Assembly: GCA_003640385.1 (NCBI GenBank)
Contig: RCAB01000621.1
Location: 1-32,034 of the forward strand
Length of the DNA stretch: 32,034 nucleotides
DNA from: Setaria digitata
Taxonomy: Eukaryota; Nematoda; Chromadorea; Rhabditida; Setariidae
Direction: 5' to 3'
In this document: piece by piece, positions 1 to 12,473 of the stretch
Numbering within the stretch: position 1 is the stretch's first letter
Layout: each line of letters begins with the position of its first letter
The notes under the pieces: model-generated
What the model saw: the letters and a program-made list of their open reading frames with translations, nothing else
Database searches by the model: none
Told to the model about the DNA's origin: nothing
Position numbers and translations under genes: made by a program

Positions 1-104
1 ATATATATTATATTATATATATTATATTATATATATTATATTATATATTATATATATATTATATAATATTATATTATATATATATAATATATTATATTAT
101 ATTA

Positions 105-137
<33 letters not shown>

Positions 138-152
138 NTATATATATATAAC
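1..152. repeat. AT-rich microsatellite at left edge, with one N
   Basis: The first ~150 bases consist only of A and T, arranged as ATATT/ATATTATAT-like units that grade into pure (AT)n. A single undetermined base (N) sits at 138. The tract touches the window edge, so its true length is unknown; the N suggests the assembler or sequencer had trouble here. Confidence 0.95.
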
Positions 153-3100
153 TTCGTTTAAAATCATATCACTTTTATTTAATTTTTAATTTCAACTGCT
201 TTCTGTTAAAAAAGAGAGAAATGGGCAGTTAGAATCAAATTTAATGAAATGAGAAAAGTTAATTTTAATGGATCTGAATTTGATTAAAATTACAAATATA
301 GGTATATTCCCTTTCCCTTTATTTTTCATCTCTCTTTAATTAAGAGTGGAAATTACGAACTTTTTCTAACGAAAAGCTTATTTATTACTAATAAACTTCG
401 ATCGGTAATTAGGAATTGAAAATTAATAAATAATATTGTAATTATGTAAGCGGAGGAGACTTTATTTTACAGAGATATTAAAATAGTTTAAAAAATTTGA
501 TATTTCTATTTCCTTAACAAATTATTCGCATTACTGCGTAAAAACGATAACAAATAGCAATAACAACAAGTGTTTTTGTGTTTGAAAACGAAGTTGAGCA
601 GTGGCTACCACTTAAATCAGCCAACAACAATAACAATAAAACTCAGTGTGATAACACAAATATCAAAAGTGTTATTTGTGTCATAAAGAAGACGACAGCA
701 ATTTCATTTTTCGTACCTTTTTTAAAATGATATGTAAGGAAAGACGATAAAAAGAACTTATGCACTTCCTCATTTGGTGCATTATTTGTTTTCTTATTCA
801 TACAGCAATTCTTCTTATTTTCTCTTTATTGTCCTACCAAAAAAGAAGGCAAAATGAAAAAGGAAGGTCGGAAAGAAGAAATCGTTTCTTCTTTGATGTC
901 ACATTCAGAAAAACTTCCCCCACTACCACAGTGTAGGGGAGAGACACTAATAACTGAGATAAAAAGCTGAAAGATATCTTTCCATTTTTAATCATTTACA
1001 CCGTCCCCATTTTTATCATACATTTTACTTTCATTGGACATAAATTTAATTTTTCATCTGTTTTTCTTTTCATTTCAAGCGATATCAATAATAATTACTC
1101 TATACTTCATTAAAAATAACAAAACAGCAAAGTGAGTTTAAAATGTGGATATGGAACAAAATTTCTTTTTAAATTATAACTACTTCGATAAAAATTAAAA
1201 AAAAAAAAAAATCAAGCAATAATTATTTTGATCGACAAGTTTTAGATAGAGAAAAACAAATATAATAATAATAATTGAAAAAAGGACATTAAATTTTGAA
1301 GAAGTTTATCCATCTGACAAATTCTGGTTTAATTTAAAATTAAGCAAGAGGATCTGCTACAATGAATAGCAGTGATACAATAAACAAATTTTATGATAAA
1401 CAATGCAAAATGAAACCAGCAGAAAACACAGACTCTGCAAAAGTTCAAATTGTTTGCAGAAATCGACTGCTACTCTTTAAAATAATCAGGTGATAAAAAA
1501 GAAAGTAGATGGGCAAGAAAAGTTTAGAACAAAAGAATTTTAAAAATAGAAATTTTGTTTTCTTTTTTTCAGTCATTGCAAGGTTGAAGAATTAGTAAAT
1601 ATAAAAACAATTAATTGATGTTTTAAAAATAATTAATAATAAAAAGGTAAGCAGAATTAATTGATGTTGGTAAATAATTATACAATGATATGATGAAATG
1701 GAATGTAGAATGCGTTACTGATCAGAGAACCGCTATCAAAACATTGGAGGACTTCAAACAGATAAAGGGTGAAATCGTCTGATATCACTGTGTGATACTT
1801 GCTGACCTTATGGCTTATGTGACCTTTAAAACTAAGCTGTAAGCTGAATCATTTTTGTATTCTTTATGTGATAACACGGAAACGGAATAAGCAGAAAGAT
1901 GATCTAAACGTAAGATAAGGAGCGGGGTTAACCTGAAATGCTATTCAAGTTGGGATTTGTAAGGGGTGGAAAAAGAGGAATGGGATAAATAGTGCATGGT
2001 AATGAGAGAGATAGGATCCAAATGCTAGATTTGCATTTAGCATTAAGCATAAAGACGACAAAATTCTAAATTTCATTAAAACTAAATTCGAGGACATCAA
2101 ATGGAACGAAAAATTGTGAAAGTATCGAATTTAACAATAATTCCCTCAGATCTGTAATGCCAACAGTGGTAGCAGTATCATGCCAGTATTTGCGACAACC
2201 ATATGCTTTCTATTTAGACCGGATTAAGAAGATACTTTCATATTTTAGCACAGTTCAGAATTTAATCTAACGAACGTCATGAATTCTCTCCACTACGTCT
2301 TCTTTCATATTTATTATAGATGTCATCTTCAAATGCGAAATATTTCACAGTATGTTTCAAAGGATAATATTTAAAAGATAATATTTCAAAACTTGAAATG
2401 GAATTCACATGTCTGATGACGCTTTAATGCACACAGCATGCCACATGTCAGAATGTAAAAATCAGAAGAAATTTTTTTTTTTTTTTTTTTTTAGAATCTA
2501 AATTATTTTTCACAGTTGCCGCGTGAATGTTTAAAACAGCATAAATACTGATTTTTCCAGAAGACGCATATTAGCGGGGGGAAATATGGAATCAATCAAG
2601 AGTGAATTGCATAAATAAATTGAAAATTGCATTCACTGATCAGTCTTCGTATTTCATCATTTTTGATAACAGATAAGATACCAGATGATTTTCTGGCATT
2701 AAGCAATTGGTTATGAGTGTACTGATAAATATTATATAAGTATAATGCTAATCAACTGGTTGATATTACGTGGGCACCACACGTTATTCATGTAGATGTC
2801 ATGACAAGTGAGTTTACGGAGGAAAGGCATATTATCAGTTCTGTGAAGAGTTTTTGTAGTTTCCTTAGATTACATAATTTTGTGCTGAATCGGTAATCTT
2901 TTATTTGCTTTTCCTGATTGGAAGCCAGCAATTCCATTGGATGCTTTGATGTACATCAAAAATGACATTTATAAGAGTAGCAATTACGCAATCAACTAAT
3001 TATTAAGAAAGAATCTTTGATGTTTAGCCAAAAACGATACTAATTGTTCCATCGCAGAAAACAAAAAGCAAGAAAAAAGAATAGTGGCGAAAGCCTTTCA

Positions 3101-3570
3101 ATTACCATATGAATAAATAAAAAACAGAAGGACAAATTTTTTCTCTGATTGAGAAGATGAAATGAACAGAAAAAAAAATCCCCTTCTACTGATTTTACTG
3201 GAATCCAAGTTTCAATTTAATCTCTCATCAATTTCCCGCACGGTATAATTTCAATTCCCTGCTTATTGTCCTGCTAACAAATTGATTACTTGAAGCTTAA
3301 TTGAAATTTCGAATCTACTTCATCAGACAAAAATATAAGGGGTATAAATAAACTCTTCTTGACTAACCAGAATGAATCGTTATAACAATGGAATATGCAG
3401 TATTATTCAATCGTTAAAATATGCAAAGAATGAAAGTTGCAAATAATAACGTGGTGGTAATTTATGCTAAAAATGCTTTGTAAAATGTTTAAAAACTTGC
3501 AATTGGTTGCAGAAGAAGAATTACACTCGAAGTCAGTTCAAAAAAGAAGCAAAACTAAATGATAAATTTG
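153..3570. other. Gene-free AT-rich stretch
   Basis: About 3.4 kb without a supportable coding region. There are many poly-A and poly-T runs (for example ~20 T near 2472-2491), and a CAA/AAC-rich patch around 547-640. A short inverted pair, ACACAAATA (654-662) and TATTTGTGT (673-681), lies close by. A 43-codon ORF at 1362-1493 (plus) is noted under rejected items. Regulatory sequence or small exons could be hidden here, but nothing stands out. Confidence 0.6.
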
Positions 3571-4094
3571 CTACAATTCATTATTAGCAAATTGTCGAAT
3601 TCCTTTCTCTTTCTTTTTTCCCATTCCTTCATTCGACATTGCCGGCAATTCATTAACTTTTAATTTATTACACCAATCGTAATTACAACAGCACAAATCG
3701 GAATATGTTTCTTCCGTTGTCATAAATGTACCACATTTATGTACCAAGCCATATTTTGTCAAAAATTTACCTTCCAAATTCTCAACCAGTGTCTAGAATA
3801 AAGAAATATTCCTTATTACACTCGCTTCAGGGCTTTATTTCTATCGCATATTATTACTTCTATATCGCCAATACTTTTGATTACCTTACAATAACCTTTT
3901 CGCTCACAACTTCGTGTATGATTTTCAGTAGAGGTTGGCCTTAACATTGAATAATCCTCCAGGAAAAAGCAATAATCACCACTATTGCACTCTTCGTACT
4001 GTTCTTCGGAAAAATTTGAAAAACATAATAGACTTGTCGTCGATGTTATCATATCAATGATAAAGATGACCTTTAAATCTTTCAATCTTTTCAT
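3571..4094 (-). CDS. Small secreted Cys-rich protein with ET-module (Ly6-like) pattern, 2 exons
   Basis: Predicted exons on the minus strand are 4094-3885 and 3792-3571, giving 143 residues. The intron (3793-3884, 92 bases) has donor GTAATC and acceptor TTCTAG. Residues ~9-23 are hydrophobic and could be a signal peptide. Cysteines are at 24, 36, 42, 63, 69, 90, 104-106 and 111. The C-terminal CCCNYDWCN is the hallmark of nematode ET modules and of three-finger/Ly6-like folds. Sequons NFS (27) and NHT (58) fit a secreted glycoprotein. A lysine-rich tail follows the last Cys. The function of ET-module proteins is largely unknown; an extracellular binding role is inference. A larger first exon with a 29-base intron is also possible, but it would give 11 cysteines and an implausibly short intron. 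The gene lies ~1.1 kb downstream of CPSF2 on the same strand. The start is uncertain because the hydrophobic stretch contains an Asp and an upstream exon could exist. Confidence 0.7.
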
Positions 4095-5185
4095 TTTGAA
4101 TGCAACAACATCTTCATATATCCTACAACTTGATACGCCTCATGCTAAAATCACGTAGCAACAAAAAATTTTAAATTCACTCCTCAAATAAAACTTCAGA
4201 AAAAAAAAATGAAAAACTAACAGTAAGAAATTTATAACAATCAAACAATACAACCATTTGTTGAAAACGTCCGAACTACAAATTACAAACACTCATTTAC
4301 CGATAATGCAAAATAAAGTTAAAAATTAGCAATTCATAACATTTGCATATTGCCTACCACTGCTGAAACTTGAGAAAAAGGCTGAAGACAAGGAATCCAT
4401 AAAAAAAAAAAAAAAAAAGTAAAATGAAATGGCACTCTTGCCTCAATTTGATGGGATATTTAAAGCCGTAACTAAAATAAAAGAGATTTAAATTTTCATG
4501 AGAGTCCTCTCTTTCTCAAAAAAATCTAAAATAATACTGGATGATTATGTGGCGAACTTCTGCTTCTCATTTTACCAACATTAACATTTTTCCAACGACT
4601 AGCGCATTCATGTAACATTACGATTTTTTTTTTTTTTTTCTATATATAAATATGACAATTACATTTTCTAGCATTCTTAGCATTTATTGAACTGAACATT
4701 TACCGGAATGCTTATGATTGTACGGAAGACTACTCACCTATCTGCCAATCGGAATATATATTACAATTAGTTAAACCACACTTTCAGCATGCTTTCATTA
4801 ATTTCCATTTTTCCTTCTATGATTAGCAACATTTTTGCTTTTCCAGTCTGTCATAAGCTGCTAAAAGGCTGTCCTTCCAGATACTCTGTTTTATGTCTTT
4901 GATGTCTTTGTAAGCTATTAAGGCTGACCATTTAGTAACCCGGTAAACTAGTCAGAGTCTTTAACTTTCGCTCGAAAGAACTCAAAAACTCTTACTGATC
5001 ATGAATGTCAAAAATGTATTCATGAACCGTTTATCTTCCTCCACAATTCACTTACTAGTTCGATTATTTTCTTGCTTAATGAAAAGTTTGAATTGAAGTT
5101 TTCTCATCATCTCAGTTTTATGTCTGCTTGTTTGTTATAAACCCGGAAGAATAATATGAGATCAACAACTAAAAGCACTGTTAAA
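4095..5185. other. Spacer between ET-module gene and CPSF2
   Basis: About 1.1 kb with no supportable gene. It contains the CPSF2 3' UTR next to 5185 and, at the other end, the 5' region of the ET-module gene. A-runs at ~4400-4418 and a T-run at ~4625-4640 are present. I see no clear AATAAA for CPSF2 in the first 100 bases after its stop. Confidence 0.6.
4145..4147 (-). promoter_or_regulatory. Candidate SL trans-splice acceptor for ET-module gene
   Basis: On the minus strand GTGATTTTAG ends at 4145, about 50 bases before the chosen ATG at 4094. Two short ATG-started frames lie in the leader, and the second one's TGA overlaps the main ATG. The acceptor is therefore only a candidate and leaves the true start open. 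Confidence 0.25.
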
Positions 5186-8100
5186 CTATACAACTGCAAA
5201 CTGTGCATAAACAATATCTCTTATTTTGTAATAATCTTCACATGCACAACCTTCCACATGAAACCGACCAGCTTCATTACGTCGAATACTCGCAATATTG
5301 TTAATATACAATACACCAGAACTAAATTCAGCTCGGAAACCATTCGAAGCCAACAACTGTTTCACATCGGAAAGTTTCGGATCATTTACAAACACTGCCT
5401 AAAGTAAAAAAAAAAAAACATTTAATACCACTTTGTTTTTCATCTTAGTGATTCAGCAAAAAGTATATTCAGAGAAGGACAAATTTGGATGCGTTTATGC
5501 ATGAACTTCTCGAAGAAAAAAAAAAAAAAAAACTCTCAGCAAGCAGTCGATCCTCCACCCTAGTGCTTAATAGGCTAAAGATGTTCCTGCGAATTGATTT
5601 TAAAAAAATTCATAAATCAATTGAAAACCTTAAGTTACGCAGAAGGAATTGAGCTTTTTCCTCTTATATGTGAAATACAAGAAAAATGCAGAAAAAAGTG
5701 GAACAAACCTGATGAGAGGGAATATTTGTGGAAAGCATTGGTTCCAGACAGAATGTATCCGCAGATACAACCTTTACATTATTCAAACGTTTACTTTCCA
5801 CTTGTTCACCATCTTGCTCCATCTCTTCTACTTCATTTTCATTTGTTTCTGAACTTTCCTCCACGATATTTTGTGTATGCCCAGGTGTTACCGTTTTTCT
5901 CCTAGCTATTCGGGCATCCAACCAACTCAATTCAGCATCTTTTACCTAGAATATTTTTTTTTTTTTTAGTAAATCAACAAATTATGTATCACGCTTCAAA
6001 CCAGAACCTGGCGATGAAAATGATGTTTCCAACTGGAGAGAAGATATTTTTAGGTCTCACCTTTGTGTAGAAACTGAAACTGATCAGAAATGTTACGAAG
6101 GTAAAGAGTTCACTGTAAAATGAGAGTTAAACACGACAAAAATCTAACTGTTTGGAAAATCAATGACGACATAACGGCATCACTTAATGTAACTTGATAA
6201 ATATGCGATTCGATCGTCGCATCAACAATTTCACCCAACCGTGGTGTAAATATTTTACCCTGCAGAAAAACCTTATGAAACGCAACAAGCTTGATAACCA
6301 ATAGGAATAAGATTGAAAAAGATTAAAATCACTAATCGAAAGTTCAAGTGAACCCAGAGAATTTAACCATCAGATGGCTTGCATTCGACCTAAATGAAAC
6401 GAAAAGTCTATCAGTTTTTAGAAAAGTTTAGAAGAAGTTCTTACTCGTAGCTTTTTTATAAGTTGTCTGAGAAAAAGAAAAAGCTAAGAAACTGCCTACT
6501 TGAACGATGCCATTTTGTTGCGCATATTGGGCAAGATGCCGAGTAGCTGCAGAAGAACCATGCACAATTATCAGTTGTTTGGGTTTTATCTGCGACAAAA
6601 TTTTTTTCGCAGATTCCCCATCACTACGTCCTTCGAAATCAATGAAATCCACTTTACACAGTACCTATAAAACCTCATCCATGCAATTCTTTATCAAATG
6701 ACATTAATATTATAATAGGGGTAGGAAAATTTGGAATAAGACAGAATAGGCTAATAACATTACATGGAGTATTAAAAAAATATGAAGAATCTCATGCCAA
6801 AAAACCTACATCATATTTTCACGATTTGACTCATATTTTCAGGGTATTAAACACATTACTCAGAAATTGAAACATGCTTACTTCCATTTTCATGATTTGA
6901 CTTATACACTTTGACGGCCATTCCCGTTCTTCATAAAATGGTACGACTTGCCCATCAAGGGAATTATCGCCGGTGCCGTCCTTATGTTCAGGAGGCATCT
7001 GCGGTACCACAGGTGCATCCGCTATCATATATTCCTCTGGCCGTATGATTTCTCCATAATCATCCCACTTAACAATGGCAATTTGTTTCAACAGAACACT
7101 CGATAAATAATAAATATCTCAAATGAGTTCTTTGTTAAATATCTAAATAAAGACAATAATAAAAGTTTTTTTTTTATTTCAAATATGAACACAGAAATAG
7201 ATCCCTGATAAATAAGAACGAACTCGAGTTTTTTCTTCAATGTATGGAAACATCGGAAATGATTTTTTGCTCTGTTTAAAAAACGATGACTTCTGTTGCT
7301 GCTCCCATTTCCACATAATATCATGTGATCGTTGTTCCGCTATTTGCGCTGCTGACAAGTCTATTAAAATTACGATTTGAAAGTAACCATTACAAATTTT
7401 CAAAGATTTGAAAATTTTACGGTATCAGTGGGATGAAAATTTCAAACCAGTAGTGGAAGATGCAGAAGAGCCGACAAAAGGTGACATAATAGCACGTTTC
7501 GAATTGCCAAGCATAGAGGTAGTTTTGCTGTTTAATATATTGGAATTCGCTGCAGGAACAACCATGACAGCATCGTCATCACTGTCATCTGACGAATCAG
7601 CTTGCTCAAGCCTAGCATTTCGTCGTGATGCTTCCAATCTGAAACACTAGAGCCATAAAATCTTAAAATTCAATGAATTTCAATAAAAATTAAGTTAAAA
7701 TAAGAATTAGTAAATTTTTTCAACTGTCAAGTAAGAAATCAATAAGCTGCTGGCAACAATCGGTTATATCAAAATAAGAAACTGTCGAAAGCTTCGCATG
7801 TTGGTTATCTGACACTACCCAGGAAGCATTAAAGGTCTAAATAGTAACTAGATTTACTTATTGAAATGATCTGACTACAAAATATTTTTTGAAGTTACGC
7901 CACTATCTGAAATCTTGCAGCGACTGCAAAATGATAAGATGATTACACCGAAGTCTGCAGTGAATGTTTTACCTGATCCGAGTTGCTTCGCGTTCTTCTG
8001 CTCGTTTTTTCGCCCGGTAATTTTCCAATTCAACTCCTTCTAAACGAATTCTCCGCTTCACCTCTAATGTCAAGTTACGATTTATAGTACCACTTGGATT

Positions 8101-11100
8101 TTCTGCTGCTTGCTCAGCCATTCGTATCAATCGCGCACCAAGGGTTCGATCACCAGAACGCCCTGTAAAATACAAAATGAACAATAAACAGTTTGTTAGC
8201 TGCATATATCATTCAGTGATAATTGCACTGATCTATAAAATAAAATATCTCAAGTACAAACAAAGTTATGCTTTCATTTCGAGATCAGATAACTTTACCA
8301 GTAACAATAACAGAATTCTTTACATCTGTACACCACTCTAGAAATAACTCTCTAGAAAAACCACTTTCCATATCCAATCCACTAACAAGTACTACCTGCA
8401 ATGCAGTAACTAATATTAAAAAAGGGGAAAACTTAAATTAAGGAGTTAAGGATTTTCAGACGTGAAATATTTTAGTATGCTGTACATATTCGTACAGTTG
8501 TATTGTTTCTAAAATGATGAAAAATTAATTATTTTACAATGACTATTACTCAGAAATAGAATCTAGTTAAGTCGGAAGTTTGAAAGATCAGTCAGAAGTG
8601 AGAAGCTGAATGTCTTAAAAAGGAAATTATTATAAAGAAAAAAAAAAAGAGCTAAAAACCTTTGGACTTCGCACTCGCATCAAGTCAATGTGAGTGTGAC
8701 AAAGTTGCACATGACGAAATTGGAACGGATTGTAGCGGCCAACTTCAAAGGATTTTAGAACTTTATCAGACATCCACTCAACTTGTGATTTTGCAAATTC
8801 GACAACTGATGAGGCAACGTGACTTAGCATGACCAAATTATATGTCATTAAGCCAGCCTCTGCGCTTAAAATTTAAAAGCCTTTAAAATTCCATTTCAAC
8901 GTTTAACATTTTTCTAATGTAACTGCCATTATGAAAAAGTAAGTCAACGAAAATTACCAAACAAAGCAAACATACTAACCATAAAGATCAAAATAAAATG
9001 GAGAATTTTGAAAGGTACCTGCATTAATTAAGATTAACCACTTCAACAACAAAACCACTTTAAAAATACAAAAGGGTCAATATAAAGTAGAGGATATGAA
9101 GATCTATGTATAATAAATAAAAAAAAAAAAAACTACAAACAAATTTCTGATATTTGCAAAAGTTACTTATGCCATAACTGATCCAGCAGATGTGCTATTT
9201 CCAGTACTCTTCCTGCAGTATCAATGACAATCATCACATCGCCACCATCTCTTACTGTGCCTAAAAGCCTAGTTACCAGTTGCTCATCACGCTGCTTCCG
9301 ACGTGGCTGATTGTAGAGTGCATTAAAACCATCGGTGATCAGCAGATTCGGCCGTCCAATACCTACAAGTGGTCGAATTATCAACTCTATTTAACTTATG
9401 TGATGAATATTTTTAATAATTACCTTCAAATGTGCAACCATTTAAATGTCGCTCTTTTCTGTGATTAAAGTCAACTGCATAGACAATTTCTTCATCACCC
9501 ATTTTTGTGATCCGCCATATTGCACCGCCAATCATATGCCCAGCTGGCAGTGGCGTTATTTGAAGACCATTATCACCTTTTAATAAAATCTAAAAAAGAA
9601 AATTTTGAAATTAAAAACTGCTAGATTATATTTTCCACTAACGGAATATTTTCCTGCTTTTCACTTGAACTATCCATAGACTAAATGGGAAAGTTAACTT
9701 TTTGATCTTTTTTGAAAGAACTATGAAGATATCCTCCTATAAATCCAGCCTGAATGAGAAGAGGGTGAATGGACCGCGTTTATTTTAAGAATGGGCAGCA
9801 TATTTATAGGCATAGAAAAAACAACAGTTCGAGATATTTAATGAAGTAATTGAGTTAGATAGAACTTTTGAGGAAGAGAAGAGGGAACAATAAATTATAA
9901 AAAATCCACAAAAAAAAATTGATTTAATATGTGGATTTCCCAGAACAATACGAAATGCCTACTCGTCCTCGCTCTGATTTCAAAGAAAAGATGATCTCAA
10001 AAGTAATTAAATCATAAACATTTTTAAAGTAGTAAAATCTGTCACATGAAAAGACGATGCACATGATATACTGAAAGACACGAAAACTACTGCTCAAAAA
10101 CTGACATATTACAGTGATAATGGATAGTGAAAATCTGAGAAGATTACTTGAACATATCTTAGTGATACAAGCAGTCTCATACTTAAAATCCTAATATATT
10201 GATATACGAACTGATTAATAATCGAAGACAAACAAACCGTTTGACTATATTTAACTTGTTGAACTCGTTCGAAAGCTGCGTCAATATCGTCTAAATTGAA
10301 CAAATTGAAGTCTTCGACGCTTGTATGTCCATTAACCCAATCATAAAGAAACATCTGTCCCATCTTATAAACAGGTACCTGAAGCAAAGTCCTTAAATTA
10401 AAAAAAAAAAAAAAAAGAATTCACCCCTACTACAGTGCTTCAAATATGATAAGATAGCGGTACAAAAAAAGCTTCGTCTGAAGGCTTATCTTTACATGAA
10501 CAATTTATAATTTTGTTTTTTAACGTAATGTGAATTCCCAAAACAATTTTCGATATACTGTGAATCAGAACATGAACTTTTTTCATTAAAAAAAAAAAAA
10601 GGAAAAAAAAAACAGTGACATTATAAAAATTCCATATCTACATTAAACCGGTCAGTTTAGGTCTCAATCCTCTCTAAATTTGATCTTTAAAAAATTGTTC
10701 ATGGATAACACAGAGACACAGCACGACGCATTAGTAAAAGTGATAGCGAGTGACTAAATCATCCATGAAATCAGTGACATCCATTCAATGCAATTTATGC
10801 TTGCATAGTGGAGTGATTTATGTGATGAGCTTGCTAAAATCCAAAACACGGAAATTACATTTCAAAGTGATCATTAGGTTTCCAGTTGAAACTGTTATTA
10901 AGTAGGTTTAATAAAAGGCCATACTCATTATTAATGAATTAGATTTATAATTTGGAAAAAAAGTTTAAAAAACTATTGCTTTAGTGTATATCCATAATTC
11001 AAAAAAAAAAAACAAATAGAGGATTGTAATTTCGATTCTATAGCTCTTACAAAATATATTTTCAAGTACTAAATTCAAATTAAATTTTCAAAACGTTAAG

Positions 11101-11811
11101 ACTAAAAATGACTTTTATAGAAAGTTAAAAAAAATAAATAAATAAATAAATGCAAAAGACAATCACCGTCGCGTAAATAGGGCAATTTAAGCCACATTTT
11201 CGGACAAGGTAAGGTAAAGCACCAAGATGTGGTATATCAGCGTATGACAATAAGACAGCATTGATAAGAGGAACACGCCTTTTAACAGCTTCTATGTATG
11301 CCATATCAAATCGTTCATCCCAACCACAATCCAACAGAAAGTAAACTTGATCGACCTGAAATAAGTTAGTTAAATAATGATTGTTGAATATGAAAAATGA
11401 GAATAAGAAAAAACTGTCAGCTGTCGTCAACCATTCTAATAATAAATCTTAGCTGGAAATTATTATAAAGATCTATTCCGTTTGATATCGATCTAGAGAG
11501 CATATTCTGCTGAAATGCTATCAAACACGTTATTTACTTACCGATAATGAATAACTGAGATATAATAAAATCTAAAGTTATAACTTATTGCATCTGGAAA
11601 TGCTGGGAAACGTAAAATTGAAATGCATTAAAATGCAAGAATTTCAATATTATTCACTACAATACGATGGTTTAAACTAATAAAGCTAACATCTCGACTT
11701 TCATTTTTTTTTTTTTTGAATTTGAATGAAATCATTTACCTGCAAAAGGTAACACAATGGCCCATCATCTTGTACACCCGACAAGGCCTCCAATTTAATT
11801 ATTGATGTCAT
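5186..11811 (-). CDS. cpsf-2: CPSF2 / CPSF100, cleavage and polyadenylation specificity factor subunit 2, 15 exons
   Basis: Exons (minus): 11811-11740, 11355-11167, 10378-10238, 9589-9424, 9362-9167, 8864-8660, 8395-8299, 8162-7973, 7638-7448, 7360-7224, 7067-6882, 6664-6500, 6259-6149, 5945-5709, 5398-5186. All phases agree; 831 residues against 782 in human. The product is the non-catalytic metallo-beta-lactamase/beta-CASP partner of CPSF73 in nuclear pre-mRNA 3'-end cleavage. Seen: N-terminal [14 protein letters not shown]; the MBL domain with [10 protein letters not shown] and, in place of the catalytic HxHxDH motif, YADIPH (62-67); PAGHMIGG (149-156); beta-CASP segment with [11 protein letters not shown] and [12 protein letters not shown]; an acidic, Ser-rich insert near 430-445 (SSDDSDDD); [27 protein letters not shown] followed by [10 protein letters not shown]; and C-terminal [14 protein letters not shown]. 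Loss of metal ligands is normal for this family. The exon 10/11 junction uses an unusual GTTCGT donor but matches the human length exactly. Introns over 300 bases (1, 2, 3, 5, 8 and 14) hold only AT-rich sequence and A/T runs. Confidence 0.96.
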
Positions 11812-11817
11812 TAATTT

Positions 11818-11821
11818 TCTA
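11818..11821 (-). promoter_or_regulatory. Likely SL trans-splice acceptor of CPSF2
   Basis: The minus strand reads GAAGTTTTAG directly before AAAATTA and the ATG, so only 7 bases separate the acceptor from the start. No upstream coding exon is needed, because the protein begins with the conserved MTSIIKL. This fits SL trans-splicing, but transcript evidence is not available here. Confidence 0.6.
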
Positions 11822-12473
11822 AAACTTCATTTTTTGAATTTAAGCTGCAAATTACAAGAACTAAACGTTCGACATTTCGACCTAACCAGTCACCTGTTAT
11901 CATTCCATCCTAGAAAATATCGTATCTTACTAAAGTGCGTATTAGTCTAGAACACGGTCTCTCGTTTAACAGGATGAATTAACTTAGCCGTGAATTAGTT
12001 TTGATAACGTTTATGAATACACTCCATTTCTCTTCTAAATACAATTATTAAAAGTCGTATTTCAAAAAAACTCGTAAGAAATGAGATAAAAGAGCCATAC
12101 ATATAAGGGCTGAAAAATGGACAGAGTAAAGTTGAGACTGAGTACCGAATGAGACTGATTAGGTATAGGAGAAACTAACCAAGGGAATTAAAAAATAATT
12201 GGAATAGAGGAAGATTAAAAGAGACGAATTAATTAAGAAACAAGAATCCTAGCAACTGCTTCAGATCCTTTACCAGCAGAGAGTCACGTCACACATGTAG
12301 AATCATCGTCATCCAAGGAGTTTTGGTCTGCAGTGACAACTCGAGATTACTGCAGCGGCTACATCCGGCGCGAAAAGTGTGGATTGGGTATTTTCTGGCT
12401 CACGGACTCGCCTGTGTGAAACGTTGTTGAGGCGTAAACGCTTAATATCTGCGTAGTGCGATTACTGCACAGG
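11822..12473. promoter_or_regulatory. Divergent spacer (putative bidirectional promoter) CPSF2 / NOSIP
   Basis: About 650 bases separate the divergent start regions of CPSF2 (minus) and NOSIP (plus). The part from ~12290 to 12460 is visibly richer in G, C and CpG (for example CCGGCGCG near 12366) than the surrounding AT-rich DNA. This is typical of a shared promoter core, but I recognise no specific factor site. Confidence 0.5.

Noticed and set aside
1362..1493. 43-codon ORF on the plus strand, possibly a first exon (ends near a CAG/GTGATA)
   Set aside because: No homologue recognised, no partner exon found, and ORFs of this length are expected by chance.
5594..5949. Several overlapping plus-strand ORFs
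   Set aside because: They are antisense shadows of CPSF2 exon 14; the minus strand has the conserved protein.
7067..7091. Start of a separate ORF before the CPSF2 exon 11 (KQIAIV extension)
   Set aside because: Alignment to human CPSF100 has equal length only if exon 10 joins directly to TGG at 7067; the extension would add residues at a conserved site.
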